Of a stretch of DNA of 64,000 nucleotides, positions 16,295-24,824 are shown one piece after another (the first letter of the stretch is position 1; every line of letters begins with the position of its first letter). The stretch lies in contig JIBW01000006.1 of NCBI GenBank assembly GCA_012970285.1, positions 124,001 to 188,000 of the forward strand, written 5' to 3'. The DNA is from Bacillaceae bacterium JMAK1 (GTDB lineage Bacteria > Bacillota > Bacilli > Bacillales > Marinococcaceae). The position numbers and the translations under genes are program-made. A model generated the notes under the pieces. The model searched no databases. It saw nothing but the letters and a program-made list of their open reading frames with translations, and was not told where the DNA came from.

Positions 16295-17492
16295 ATCATT
16301 AGTAGCCGAGCGTATAAAAACTGAATGGCACGAGAAAAAACAACTTTGGAAGCTCGTCTATGATTGGACCGTCATCTTGTATATCGTTCTTCCTGGAGTA
16401 ATCATCGGAGGATTCTTATATTACGATAACTTATTCGATCCTGTACCGTGGATGCGCACAATTCCCCCTGCAATTTTAGGATTCTTTATTTTCTTCGCAA
16501 TTGTCCCTGGACAGTTACGTTACTATTACCGGGAAGCAGATCAATTGTTTTTGCATCAACAAACAGATTGGATGCGCTCAATAAGACGTTCTGGCTTAAA
16601 TTTCTCACTTTTTCGAGACAGCTTAAGGATTGCGCTCGTATTCTTGATTGCATTACCCTTCTTTATTGGCGTCTATGGATTTAATCTCGTCGAACTCTTG
16701 CTCTTATATGTACTTACTGTGTTACTAAAACAAAGCCTTCGGATGGCTGAGCGAAGAACACTTGAAGTGTTTCGTCAACCACTTCGATCCATTCTTTGGT
16801 ATGGAGTGCTGATCATCACAATCGGTGGTTATATGACGTTGTTTCACTTTATTTCCTCACATACGATTATGATTAGCTTAGTAGGATTACTTTTAGTCAT
16901 CGTCTATGTTGTACTCCGGAATGAACGAATCGGACGGAGTAGCCACTTCTTATTACACATCGCAAAAGAAAACGAAGCGCGGTATATGGCACTCGATCAA
17001 GTGATGCGAATAGGTGGCCAAACGGATCCAAAGCCATTATTCGAGCGAAAGAAACCTTGGGTTTTGTTTCGTCGTTCTCAATTTATCTTCCGTTCTGAAG
17101 GCGCTTCAAAGAGACTTGCTGAAGTTTCGATCAAGCGGTTACTACGCACGCCCCATCAACGGAGGCTCTATATCGGAATGACGATGCTTCCCGCTAATGC
17201 GATGCTTCTGCTTCCGGGAGGTCCTCGTATTGCCATTACGATCGGTGTGTCACTCATGGTGCTGTTTATGGTGCGTGGTTGTATTGCTCATAGCTTAGAA
17301 CATCGTTATTTATATCAATTTCGTTGGGACGAACTCGATGCATTTGCAAGCGAAAAGCGTTCAACGTTCATTTTACTTATTCCGTTTACTGTGATCTTTT
17401 ATGGTTACTTAGGGGCTTCGTTTTTTGGGCTTGTTGGAATTCTTCCTTTTAGTCTAGGTGCGCTACTTGTATTATTCGCTTTCACACGTTAA
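16284..17492 (+). CDS. ecsB: EcsB-like ABC transporter permease
   Basis: This 402-residue membrane protein has the EcsB profile. A short cytoplasmic N terminus (RIKTEWHEKKQLWKL) precedes paired membrane segments at about 25-45 and 57-75. A third group lies around 110-210, a hydrophilic middle follows, and C-terminal hydrophobic hairpins sit at about 290-330 and 360-400. It is the membrane partner of the overlapping EcsA. The cargo of Ecs has not been settled biochemically. The gene ends inside the left arm of a bidirectional terminator. Confidence 0.82.
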   Translation: MTPKSLVAERIKTEWHEKKQLWKLVYDWTVILYIVLPGVIIGGFLYYDNLFDPVPWMRTIPPAILGFFIFFAIVPGQLRYYYREADQLFLHQQTDWMRSIRRSGLNFSLFRDSLRIALVFLIALPFFIGVYGFNLVELLLLYVLTVLLKQSLRMAERRTLEVFRQPLRSILWYGVLIITIGGYMTLFHFISSHTIMISLVGLLLVIVYVVLRNERIGRSSHFLLHIAKENEARYMALDQVMRIGGQTDPKPLFERKKPWVLFRRSQFIFRSEGASKRLAEVSIKRLLRTPHQRRLYIGMTMLPANAMLLLPGGPRIAITIGVSLMVLFMVRGCIAHSLEHRYLYQFRWDELDAFASEKRSTFILLIPFTVIFYGYLGASFFGLVGILPFSLGALLVLFAFTR

Positions 17493-17520
17493 ACCAGCGG
17501 GGGACTGTCCCCGCTGGTTT
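17491..17520. terminator. Bidirectional terminator (ecsB / six-gene ABC-peptidase operon)
   Basis: AAACCAGCGGGG and CCCCGCTGGTTT arms (17491-17503 and 17509-17520) form a stem with one bulged G and T-rich ends on both strands. It lies between two convergent transcription units. Confidence 0.8.
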
Positions 17521-17522
17521 CG

Positions 17523-18407
17523 TTATTTGAGTATTGATTTGTAGATTGATTCGATTTCTGCGAATTCCGTTTCTGTCTGAATGTGGTTTGAAAGGCCTGT
17601 TACTTTTGCAAAAACGATGATCGCTTTATCCTGCGTAGTTGCGTACGTCCCTGACTTTAATTGTTGTTGAACTTGTTTGGCTTTACCGTATGCTTTTTGT
17701 CCTCGTTTTGTGAGGATGTTTTGTTGAATCACGTACGACCACGTAATGAGTGCAATGACGATATACGCGATACCAACCGCAATAAACCAGTTACTTTCAG
17801 CAAACATGAATACAACACCACAGCTTGCTAACAACAATAAGAATATCGTATGAAACACCGTATAGCCCGACTGTCGCCGAAAGTAACCGAGCCGAAGAAT
17901 CGATTCTTGATATGCTTTTCCTTCTTGTAGCAATCGCTGCCTAAATTCACGCTTTACGCGGTCGTTATTGCGAAGCGAAGCGCCTTTTGTTTTCGGGGTA
18001 AACGATTCCCCGTCCTTAAACCATAATGATGCAAATGGAACTTCATACGGTTCGAGTTCATCTTCTGCAACGAGATGGTACGTGTCACCGTCCTTTTGCA
18101 CCGTTCCTTTTCTACATAAATCAAACAACAATGCATCTTGAACCGTCGCTGAGAACAACGGCTTCCGCTGAGCGACGAGCCCATAAATGTACGGATTTGC
18201 TAACGTTCCTTCTTGAGTATCCACGTTCGGTGATTTACGCAGCATAATGAGCGTAACCATTAAGTAAATGAGGTACGCTGTTCCTGTACCAAAGAACAAC
18301 CACCCAATTACTTGATTTGAAAATCCATCAGCCGCCGATTGTGCCCCTGGTAATGCACATCCAGTAAGTAACATCATCGTGCTGAGCAGTAATACAATTC
18401 CTCGCAT
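17523..18407 (-). CDS. Putative membrane lipoprotein, last gene of ABC-peptidase operon
   Basis: This 294-residue protein has a lipoprotein-type signal (LLTGCALPG, lipobox Cys17). A membrane segment follows at about 33-57, then a soluble region and two more membrane segments at about 185-230. The C-terminal LTKRGQKAYGKAK element resembles the C-terminal part of DUF2207/TIGR04222 membrane proteins, a weak match from memory. AAGGAAG precedes ATG 18407. It lies 18 bases after the second ABC permease, so it is probably co-transcribed and exporter-associated. Function is unknown. Confidence 0.6.
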   Translation of the reverse strand: MRGIVLLLSTMMLLTGCALPGAQSAADGFSNQVIGWLFFGTGTAYLIYLMVTLIMLRKSPNVDTQEGTLANPYIYGLVAQRKPLFSATVQDALLFDLCRKGTVQKDGDTYHLVAEDELEPYEVPFASLWFKDGESFTPKTKGASLRNNDRVKREFRQRLLQEGKAYQESILRLGYFRRQSGYTVFHTIFLLLLASCGVVFMFAESNWFIAVGIAYIVIALITWSYVIQQNILTKRGQKAYGKAKQVQQQLKSGTYATTQDKAIIVFAKVTGLSNHIQTETEFAEIESIYKSILK

Positions 18408-18425
18408 GTCGGTCTATCTTCCTTT

Positions 18426-19250
18426 CTAACGGTTCGCACGTGAGAAACTTAGCGTAGCGAGAACAATTAAAACCGCAGTAAAACCGATAATAAACAGCAC
18501 TTCACCTAATGGTGTTACCGGTATTCCAAAAAAGTCTAAATCAAGTCCCATTTCTACGTACACTTCTCGACTTAATTGATCAACATCAATCATAATATGT
18601 TTCATTAAATCAACGCCATAAGTGACTGGATTTAATGTGACGAGTACATCAATCCAAGCTGGCATATTGTTGAGTGGGAACAATGCCCCCGATAAAAAAA
18701 TCATAGGCATCACGATGGCATTCACAACGAGTTGAAACGCCTGTGTAGATGAAATAACACTGGCAATTAATAACCCGAGCGATGCAAATGCACAAGCGAG
18801 TAAGAACATTACCGGTAACAATACGAAAAAGGAAACAAGATCAATTGTAACCCCTAACAACGGCATTAATAAAAACAACAACAACCCTTGCATGACTGCT
18901 ACCGTTGCTGAACCTAACATTTTCCCAAGTGCGATACTCACTCTTGAAACTGGAGAAACGAGAATCTCTCGCATATAGCCAAAATCACGATCTTGAATAA
19001 TTGAAAGTGACGAGAATACAGACGTCATTAACAGCGTCATTGAAACGATGCCAGGAAAGATAAACGCTACGTAGTTAAAATCTAAATCTCCACCTGCAAC
19101 GTTCTGCATTAACGATTCCATCGAACCGCCCATACCTACACCAAACACAATCAATAATAAGATCGGCATCGTCATTGAGCCGAATAAGCGAGCACGATCC
19201 TTAAAGAACTTCATGACGTCTCGTTGCCATATGGCAATCATGCCTTCCAT
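18426..19250 (-). CDS. ABC-2 type permease (DrrB-like)
   Basis: This protein of about 274 residues has the ABC-2 fold. A cytoplasmic N terminus (DVMKFFKDRARLFGS) leads into six membrane segments, and the central signature region contains FSSLSIIQDRDFGYMREILVSPVSR, here cited as DRDFGYMREILVSP. The MPMIFLSGALFPLNNMP segment is typical of drug or lipid exporters. The start is uncertain among GTG 19253, ATG 19250 and ATG 19241. It pairs with the ATPase gene nine to twelve bases upstream. Likely exports a hydrophobic or peptide-like compound; cargo unknown. Confidence 0.85.
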   Translation of the reverse strand: MEGMIAIWQRDVMKFFKDRARLFGSMTMPILLLIVFGVGMGGSMESLMQNVAGGDLDFNYVAFIFPGIVSMTLLMTSVFSSLSIIQDRDFGYMREILVSPVSRVSIALGKMLGSATVAVMQGLLLFLLMPLLGVTIDLVSFFVLLPVMFLLACAFASLGLLIASVISSTQAFQLVVNAIVMPMIFLSGALFPLNNMPAWIDVLVTLNPVTYGVDLMKHIMIDVDQLSREVYVEMGLDLDFFGIPVTPLGEVLFIIGFTAVLIVLATLSFSRANR

Positions 19251-19262
19251 CACACCACCCCC

Positions 19263-20177
19263 TTAATCACGGATTTCTCTTCCTGTCATCGAAAGGAACA
19301 CATCATTTAATGTCGGTTTTCGAATATCAAGTCCTGTAACGGGGGTTTCTAACTGTTTCATAAACGTTGAAACAAACTCATCACTATTTTTGACTTTTAA
19401 CGTAATCCCTTCTTCATGCAGTGTCGCTTCAATAACTGAGAACTTTTCATTAATTTCTTGGATTGCCGCTTGATTGTCTGTCGTTTGTAGCTCAATGACG
19501 TCACCGCCAAGTTGTGCTTTTAGACGTTTTGGCGTATCAAGAGCAATAATCTCTCCGTGGTCCATAATTGCAATTCTGTCACTAATTTCTGCTTCATCTA
19601 AGTAATGCGTCGTCAAGAACATCGTCATGTTTTCTTTTTCTTTCAGCTTCAAAATGTACTCCCAAATGTGTGCTCTCGTCTGGGGATCAAGCCCGACAGA
19701 GGGTTCATCAAGGAACAACACTTTCGGGTAATGAAGAAGCCCACGGGCAATTTCTAAACGCCGCTTCATTCCTCCTGAGAACTTCTCCACTGTCTGATTG
19801 AGATTGTCGGTTAAATCAACGATGGCCAGCACTTCATCAATCCGCGCTTTTCGTGATTTCTTCGGTACGCGATACAGTTTGCAATGCAACATCAAGTTCT
19901 CTTTTGCAGTTAACTTCTCATCTAACGTATTCTCTTGAAAAATAATGCCGATGCTCTCTCGTACTTTGTTCTTTTGTTTCGTCACATCGTAGCCATTAAT
20001 TTTCACTTCACCACTCGTTAGTTTTAACATTGTTGAGAGGATATTGATCGTCGTACTTTTCCCAGCCCCATTTGGTCCGAGAAATCCAAAGATTTCTCCT
20101 TCCTCTACTGTAAAACTACTTCCTTTAACGGCTTCAAATGACTTAAATGACTTACGAAGTTCCTTCACTTCAATCAT
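19263..20177 (-). CDS. DrrA-type ABC transporter ATP-binding protein
   Basis: This 304-residue ATPase of the drug-exporter type has Walker A GPNGAGKST (34-42), Q-loop IGIIFQENTLDEKLTA, signature FSGGMKRR, Walker B VLFLDEPSVGLDPQTRA and switch His in TTHYLDEAE. A C-terminal DUF4162-like tail follows from about residue 230, ending KPTLNDVFLSMTGREI, as in DrrA/CcmA-like exporters. ATG 20177 is preferred over the in-frame TTG 20204, which lies inside the upstream gene. It is five bases after the C45-type enzyme and ahead of its own permease. Confidence 0.88.
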   Translation of the reverse strand: MIEVKELRKSFKSFEAVKGSSFTVEEGEIFGFLGPNGAGKSTTINILSTMLKLTSGEVKINGYDVTKQKNKVRESIGIIFQENTLDEKLTAKENLMLHCKLYRVPKKSRKARIDEVLAIVDLTDNLNQTVEKFSGGMKRRLEIARGLLHYPKVLFLDEPSVGLDPQTRAHIWEYILKLKEKENMTMFLTTHYLDEAEISDRIAIMDHGEIIALDTPKRLKAQLGGDVIELQTTDNQAAIQEINEKFSVIEATLHEEGITLKVKNSDEFVSTFMKQLETPVTGLDIRKPTLNDVFLSMTGREIRD

Positions 20178-20182
20178 GCTGA

Positions 20183-21247
20183 TCAATCCTTTCGTTGAAA
20201 CCAATCCGCACGCTCATCCATATGAACAAAAGGAAGATCGGTATCTACAATTCCTTCAAGCTTTGCAAGAGTAAGGTCGTTTCCTTCCAACCAATCTTGA
20301 AAATCAAACGAATACGGTTTTTGATTCCCGCCAATTCCGATGCTTGCTCTCATTTTCTCTGGCTCATACAATGACGTGTGGATAGTTCCTGACCAACTCG
20401 TATACTTGAGTGAGAATACATCTTCTTCTGGATTATTCAAGAGCTGATACGCTTCTTTTGGCGAGTTCACACCTGAGTTTTTCATAAGATCTAATCGGCG
20501 CATGGAGTCGTCCAAGTTGAAACGATTTTCTTTCGTTTGAATCTCGAAATGATTCGTACACGCGTCCGCCGACCTTGCATTCACACCACGAGGAGAGCTT
20601 TCTACAACGACCATACCATCAGTTTGGTCATAGACGATGTAACTAAATGAATGGCGATGTGGAATTTCTTTTAATAGCTCAACAGCTTCTGTCACGTCCG
20701 CACATGTCTCAAGCATTAGCCTGCCAATCATCGTGCAAATGAACCCATCTCCAGGCTTTCTCCGATTCGTTAAGTTGTACCCAATCGCCAATCCTTGCTC
20801 ATTTAAACCGTCCATTCTACCGGTAATTCGTTGACTCGGTCCAATTGTCGCGTATCCTTTATCATTTGGGGCAAATAACACATACCTTCCATCATACGTT
20901 TTCGGATGATAATCGTAGTTGCGCACGAAATATCCTTCACCTGACATGACAGAACAACCAGAGCGGTCTCCGTTCACACGAAAACCCCCAAACTCTTGCA
21001 ATACCTTATCAATTGACCATCGCAGTGAATCTTGTAATCCTCGTAACTCTTCCCAAATTTGCGGTGCAAGTTGTTGAAACATCGCCTTGGCTTCATCTAC
21101 ATCGATTTGAAAACGAGGCTGGCGAACTTTCCATTGATTCTCGCGATTTTTCAATGTTAAAGATTCTCTCAAGCGCTCACCTTGCATTACGCCGAAGTCA
21201 TAATGGTTCCCTCGAAACTGAATGACATCACTGTATACACGCTTCAT
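20183..21247 (-). CDS. C45 family autoproteolytic acyltransferase/hydrolase
   Basis: This 354-residue protein matches the Ntn-hydrolase C45 group (isopenicillin-N acyltransferase/acid-ceramidase-like, bacterial DUF/YvcT-type). The expected catalytic cysteine is C98 in SGCSVM, which would become the N-terminal nucleophile after autocleavage. FVRNYDYHP follows, as in the family, then SQRITGRMDGLNEQGLAIG and a C-terminal Asn-rich segment. Relatives hydrolyse or exchange acyl groups on amides or small peptides. No signal peptide is visible, so it acts in the cytoplasm. It sits between two complete ABC exporters in one operon, which is unusual and suggests it modifies an exported or toxic amide (inference). 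Confidence 0.8.
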   Translation of the reverse strand: MKRVYSDVIQFRGNHYDFGVMQGERLRESLTLKNRENQWKVRQPRFQIDVDEAKAMFQQLAPQIWEELRGLQDSLRWSIDKVLQEFGGFRVNGDRSGCSVMSGEGYFVRNYDYHPKTYDGRYVLFAPNDKGYATIGPSQRITGRMDGLNEQGLAIGYNLTNRRKPGDGFICTMIGRLMLETCADVTEAVELLKEIPHRHSFSYIVYDQTDGMVVVESSPRGVNARSADACTNHFEIQTKENRFNLDDSMRRLDLMKNSGVNSPKEAYQLLNNPEEDVFSLKYTSWSGTIHTSLYEPEKMRASIGIGGNQKPYSFDFQDWLEGNDLTLAKLEGIVDTDLPFVHMDERADWFQRKD

Positions 21248-21262
21248 TTATATAGCTCCTCT

Positions 21263-21874
21263 TTACACAACATCTTGTCTCTTATGAATGGTAATCCCAC
21301 CAATTGAAAGTGCCAAAAAGACAATGGCACCTACAATAAACGTAATGATTGAGACAAATAAAGGCACTACCCCTACAACATCTTCTAAGAACATACTTGT
21401 AATGGCTGTCACAAACGTCATACTCATAACGGCTAAGAAAAAGACGACAAACAAGACAATCCATCTCAGAATGCCTTGAGGCATCGTTTTCGACACAGAA
21501 ACCATGAGTGTAGAAACAATCATAATCATGACAAAGGTAGATACTAAGTAGAACACATACGAACCATCAATGGTGATACCTGAAATTAGTCTTGCCACAT
21601 TTTCGAAGACTAGCCAGAGCGAACCGTAAAAGGTCAATGATAAGACTCTTCCATAAAAGATTTCCGATCGACGTAACGGCAACGAGTACATAAACCGATT
21701 CACACGGTTTTTCTCTTCCGTTTGAATGAGGGCAATGACCATTACATACACGATAATTAACGGACTAACCGTATTGTTAACAACACTAAAAAAACCTAGA
21801 ACAAACGGTATAATAATGATTAATGGTAAGCCTGACCTCATCAGCCACACTTCTAGCTTAAAGACGCTAATCAA
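21263..21874 (-). CDS. ABC-2 transporter permease (ABC2_membrane_5/PmtB type)
   Basis: This 203-residue permease has six hydrophobic segments. The conserved loop EEKNRVNRFMYSLPLRRSEI is characteristic of the short ABC2_membrane_5 permeases, which include PmtB-like phenol-soluble-modulin exporters. It starts at TTG 21874, overlapping the stop of the ATPase gene as TTGA, with GGTGAG upstream. With the overlapping ATPase it forms the first exporter of the operon. No GntR regulator, often found with Pmt systems, is next to it. Confidence 0.82.
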   Translation of the reverse strand: MISVFKLEVWLMRSGLPLIIIIPFVLGFFSVVNNTVSPLIIVYVMVIALIQTEEKNRVNRFMYSLPLRRSEIFYGRVLSLTFYGSLWLVFENVARLISGITIDGSYVFYLVSTFVMIMIVSTLMVSVSKTMPQGILRWIVLFVVFFLAVMSMTFVTAITSMFLEDVVGVVPLFVSIITFIVGAIVFLALSIGGITIHKRQDVV

Positions 21875-22638
21875 TCTAGCTCACCACCTAAGTAGTAATC
21901 ATGTAGATCTTCAAGGCTAATCACTTCTTTGGTGTCTTCTTCTTTCGGTACAATACGTCCGTTCTCATCCTTTGAAAAACGTCCCTTTAATTCTTCCACT
22001 CGACCGTGAGCAAGTACTTCTCCCTCATCCATTAACCAAACCGTCTCCGCAAGCTCTTCCATATCAGATAGGATATGCGAAGAAAAAATGATGGTCGTTC
22101 CTTCTGATTGAGCTTCTTTTAACAACCGTACCATTTGTCGTCGAGATTTCGTATCGAGCCCTGCGGTCGGTTCATCTAAGAGGATTAACTTCGGTCGATG
22201 AGCAAGCGCCATCGCAAAACCTGCTTTCATTTTCATTCCTCTAGACAATTTCTTTATTTTTTTATTCGGATCAACATTGTAGAGCGCTAACATGTCAAGA
22301 TAACGGTCTTGGTCCCAATGTTTATATTGCTCGTTTAAAAATTTACCGAGGCGTTTGAGTTTCATGTCATCATACATTAACAAGTCGTCGAAGACGAACC
22401 CGATTTCTTCTTTCCACACGCCTACTTCATCAATGTGGACGCCATCATGATAACGCCTGATCTCCCCTTCGCTTGTCGAGATGAGACCGAGTACAAGTTG
22501 CATCATCGTTGACTTTCCAGCCCCATTATTTCCAATAACTCCGAGGATTTCTCCTTGTTTAATCGATACGTCAGGAAGTGTGAGCGTAAAATCACCCCGA
22601 CTTTTTCTCACTGATACAAATTCCAAATGCGTGGTCAT
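21871..22638 (-). CDS. ABC transporter ATP-binding protein (PmtA/BcrA type)
   Basis: This 255-residue ATPase has Walker A GNNGAGKST (36-44), the signature LSRGMKMK (SRGM variant), Walker B LILLDEPTAGLD and the H-loop SSHILSDMEE. The sequence IGFVFDDLLMYDD after strand 3 is typical of the short exporter ATPases that accompany PmtB/YtrC-like permeases. GTGAGG precedes the ATG. It is the first gene of the six-gene minus-strand operon and divergent from the glycine-betaine-type binding protein gene. Confidence 0.87.
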   Translation of the reverse strand: MTTHLEFVSVRKSRGDFTLTLPDVSIKQGEILGVIGNNGAGKSTMMQLVLGLISTSEGEIRRYHDGVHIDEVGVWKEEIGFVFDDLLMYDDMKLKRLGKFLNEQYKHWDQDRYLDMLALYNVDPNKKIKKLSRGMKMKAGFAMALAHRPKLILLDEPTAGLDTKSRRQMVRLLKEAQSEGTTIIFSSHILSDMEELAETVWLMDEGEVLAHGRVEELKGRFSKDENGRIVPKEEDTKEVISLEDLHDYYLGGELD

Positions 22639-22687
22639 TTGTATACCTCACTTTCGATTTTCTTACTCTATTGAACCGTAAACTTCA

Positions 22688-22715
22688 TTGACAAACAAGC
22701 GTAAAGGGTTATGAT
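22688..22715 (+). promoter_or_regulatory. Promoter of first betaine-type binding protein
   Basis: TTGACA (22688-22693), a 16-base spacer and TATGAT (22710-22715) make a near-consensus SigA promoter 49 bases before the start codon. Confidence 0.7.
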
Positions 22716-22763
22716 CAACAGATTAGGAGTATGACAAACAATACATAAGAGAGAGGTTACTTT

Positions 22764-23666
22764 ATGAAAAAAAGCTATGCACTGATTACATCAGGATTGG
22801 CGATTGCGCTCGTTAGCGCATGTGGTGACAATGAAGGAAACGAAACAACAGAAAACACTGAAACAGAAACGAGCAGCGAAGAGCTCCTGATCGGATTTAA
22901 CAACTATGCTGAAAGTATCGCGAAGGCTGAATTGTTCGATCGCTTACTTACTGAGAAAGGCTACGACGTTTCGACTTCGCAAGTAGAAAAAGCTTTTTTA
23001 TTTTCCGGACTGGAAAATGATGAGATCGACCTCGGTATTTCTGCTTGGTTACCATTTACGGATCAGCAATTTTTAAGTTTCGATTCTGACAACATCGATA
23101 CTCATGAAGAAGGGTTGCTTTATGAAGGTACAGAAATGGGGCTCGTTGTTCCGGAGTATATGACAGACATACATACTATTGAAGATTTGAACAACTACGT
23201 GGAGGAATTGTACGGTCAAATTATCGGCATTGACCCCGGTGCATCGCTTTCAACAATTACAGAAGAAGAAGTGTTAGATCATTATGGACTTGATGATTTC
23301 ACCCTTCAAACATCAGCAGAGCAATCGATGATTACAGCACTTGATACAGCTTACAACAATGAAGAACCGATCGTCGTAACGCTATGGAGCCCTCATTGGA
23401 CGTTTGGAGAATATGACTTGAAATATTTAGAAGACCCAGATCAAGTTTATGGTGAAGGTGATAATATTTACTATATGACTCGCCCTGGTTTGGACTCCGA
23501 AATGCCAGAGTTAATTGAATTTCTCAACCAAATCCACTTTACAGATGAGCAACTTTCAGATTTACTCGTATTACAAAGTGAATTAGGCAATGAAGCAGCT
23601 GCCGTAGATCAGTGGATGGAAGATTATGCGGATGTTGTTGATGAATGGATGACTACCGAATCATAA
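22764..23666 (+). CDS. Glycine-betaine/proline-type ABC substrate-binding lipoprotein (copy 1)
   Basis: This 300-residue protein has a lipoprotein signal (VSACGDN, Cys20) and an acidic linker. The OpuAC-type ligand-binding domain follows, with FNNYAES, VEKAFLFSG, AWLPFTDQ and LWSPHWTFGEYD as recognisable blocks. The Trp and aromatic residues in the AWLP and WSPHW motifs suit caging of a quaternary ammonium group. It should capture glycine betaine or a related osmolyte outside the membrane for an OpuA/ProU-type importer. No permease or ATPase gene is adjacent. The neighbour at 23782 is a close paralogue, so this is a tandem duplication. Confidence 0.85.
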   Translation: MKKSYALITSGLAIALVSACGDNEGNETTENTETETSSEELLIGFNNYAESIAKAELFDRLLTEKGYDVSTSQVEKAFLFSGLENDEIDLGISAWLPFTDQQFLSFDSDNIDTHEEGLLYEGTEMGLVVPEYMTDIHTIEDLNNYVEELYGQIIGIDPGASLSTITEEEVLDHYGLDDFTLQTSAEQSMITALDTAYNNEEPIVVTLWSPHWTFGEYDLKYLEDPDQVYGEGDNIYYMTRPGLDSEMPELIEFLNQIHFTDEQLSDLLVLQSELGNEAAAVDQWMEDYADVVDEWMTTES

Positions 23667-23672
23667 TAGTAA

Positions 23673-23710
23673 AAACGCTTGTTACGGTGATCGTGACAGG
23701 CGTTTATTTA
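23673..23710 (+). terminator. Terminator of binding protein copy 1
   Basis: AAACGCTTGTTACG (23673-23686) pairs with CGTGACAGGCGTTT (23692-23705) with two G-U pairs, followed by ATTTAT. The two paralogues are therefore separate transcripts. Confidence 0.7.
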
Positions 23711-23748
23711 TGTTGGCTCTCCGTTACAAAAGTTACAAAAATTAAGTA

Positions 23749-23757
23749 TGCTATACT
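23749..23757 (+). promoter_or_regulatory. Extended -10 promoter of binding protein copy 2
   Basis: TGC-TATACT at 23749-23757 is an extended -10 box 25-33 bases before the start. Two GTTACAAAA direct repeats lie upstream (about 23723-23740), which may be activator or -35 elements. Confidence 0.5.
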
Positions 23758-23781
23758 AAATCACAGGGGGAGAGACTACAT

Positions 23782-24693
23782 ATGAAAAAATTTCACGTAT
23801 TAACAGCTTCAACTCTAGCGATCATGTTACTTACAGCATGTGGAGATGATTCAGTAGACCAAGAAGAAAATGAAAACGCTTCGAACGACGAAGCTACTGA
23901 TGAGAGTGCTAGTGGTGACATTTCAATCGGCTTTAGCAACTATGCAGAAAGCACTGTCATTTCAGCACTTTGGGGAATTCTCCTCGAAGAGCAAGGATAT
24001 GATGTAACCTTAAATCAAGTTGAAAAAGCCTTCCTATTCTCAGGTGTAGAGAACAGTGAAATTGACCTCGGTTTTGCACCGTGGTTGCCTTTTACAGACC
24101 AAGCTTATGTTCAACTAGATTCAGAAGTCATTGATGTTCAAGAAGACGGTGTGCTGTATGAAGGAACCGAGATGGGACTTGTCGTCCCTGAATATATGGA
24201 AGACTTGAATACAATTGAAGATTTGCAAGATTACGTTGACGAGCTTGAAGGGACGATTACCGGAATCGACGGCGGCGCTTCTCTCACACAAATTACCGAA
24301 GACGAAGTAATGGACCATTATGGACTCGATGACTTTGAACTTCTCACTTCATCAGAACAAGCGATGGTATCCGCACTCGATACGGCTTACAACAATGAAG
24401 AGCCGATCGTCGTAACGCTGTGGAGTCCCCATTGGACATTTGGAGAGTATGACTTGAAGTACCTTGAAGATCCTGATGCCGCTTACGGTGAAGACGATGA
24501 CATCTATTATATCGCTCGTAACGGCCTACAAGATGAGCAACCAGAAGTGATTGATTGGATTAATAATAGCTACTTTGACGACGATCAATTATCCGAGCTA
24601 TTACTCTATCAAAGCGAAGAAGAAAACGACGAAGCCGCTGCTAAACGTTGGATTGAAAACAATCAAGACTACGTTGACAGCTGGTTTGAATAA
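23782..24693 (+). CDS. Glycine-betaine/proline-type ABC substrate-binding lipoprotein (copy 2)
   Basis: This 303-residue paralogue of the preceding gene has the same lipobox type (LTACGDD), a longer acidic Asn/Glu linker, and the same OpuAC-domain blocks FSNYAES, VEKAFLFSG, PWLPFTDQ and LWSPHWTFGEYD. A block of more than 30 residues around the WSPHW motif is identical to copy 1. The N-terminal third and the C-terminus differ more, which may tune ligand or partner choice. It has its own promoter and terminator and no transporter partner nearby. The name betaine is by family; ligand unproven. Confidence 0.85.
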   Translation: MKKFHVLTASTLAIMLLTACGDDSVDQEENENASNDEATDESASGDISIGFSNYAESTVISALWGILLEEQGYDVTLNQVEKAFLFSGVENSEIDLGFAPWLPFTDQAYVQLDSEVIDVQEDGVLYEGTEMGLVVPEYMEDLNTIEDLQDYVDELEGTITGIDGGASLTQITEDEVMDHYGLDDFELLTSSEQAMVSALDTAYNNEEPIVVTLWSPHWTFGEYDLKYLEDPDAAYGEDDDIYYIARNGLQDEQPEVIDWINNSYFDDDQLSELLLYQSEEENDEAAAKRWIENNQDYVDSWFE

Positions 24694-24702
24694 GCAATCA
24701 TG

Positions 24703-24730
24703 ACCCCGCTCAAAAAGGAGTGGGGTTCTT
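24703..24730 (+). terminator. Terminator of binding protein copy 2
   Basis: ACCCCGCTC (24703-24711) and GAGTGGGGT (24718-24726) pair with one G-U, followed by TCTTTT. Confidence 0.85.
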
Positions 24731-24824
24731 TTCATATACGAACAGTCTTTGGAAATTATAGCAAAACTACATTAGGTGCATTAGTCTGTTTTAGCATTAC
24801 CGTTACATGAACCCTCGTTCGATC

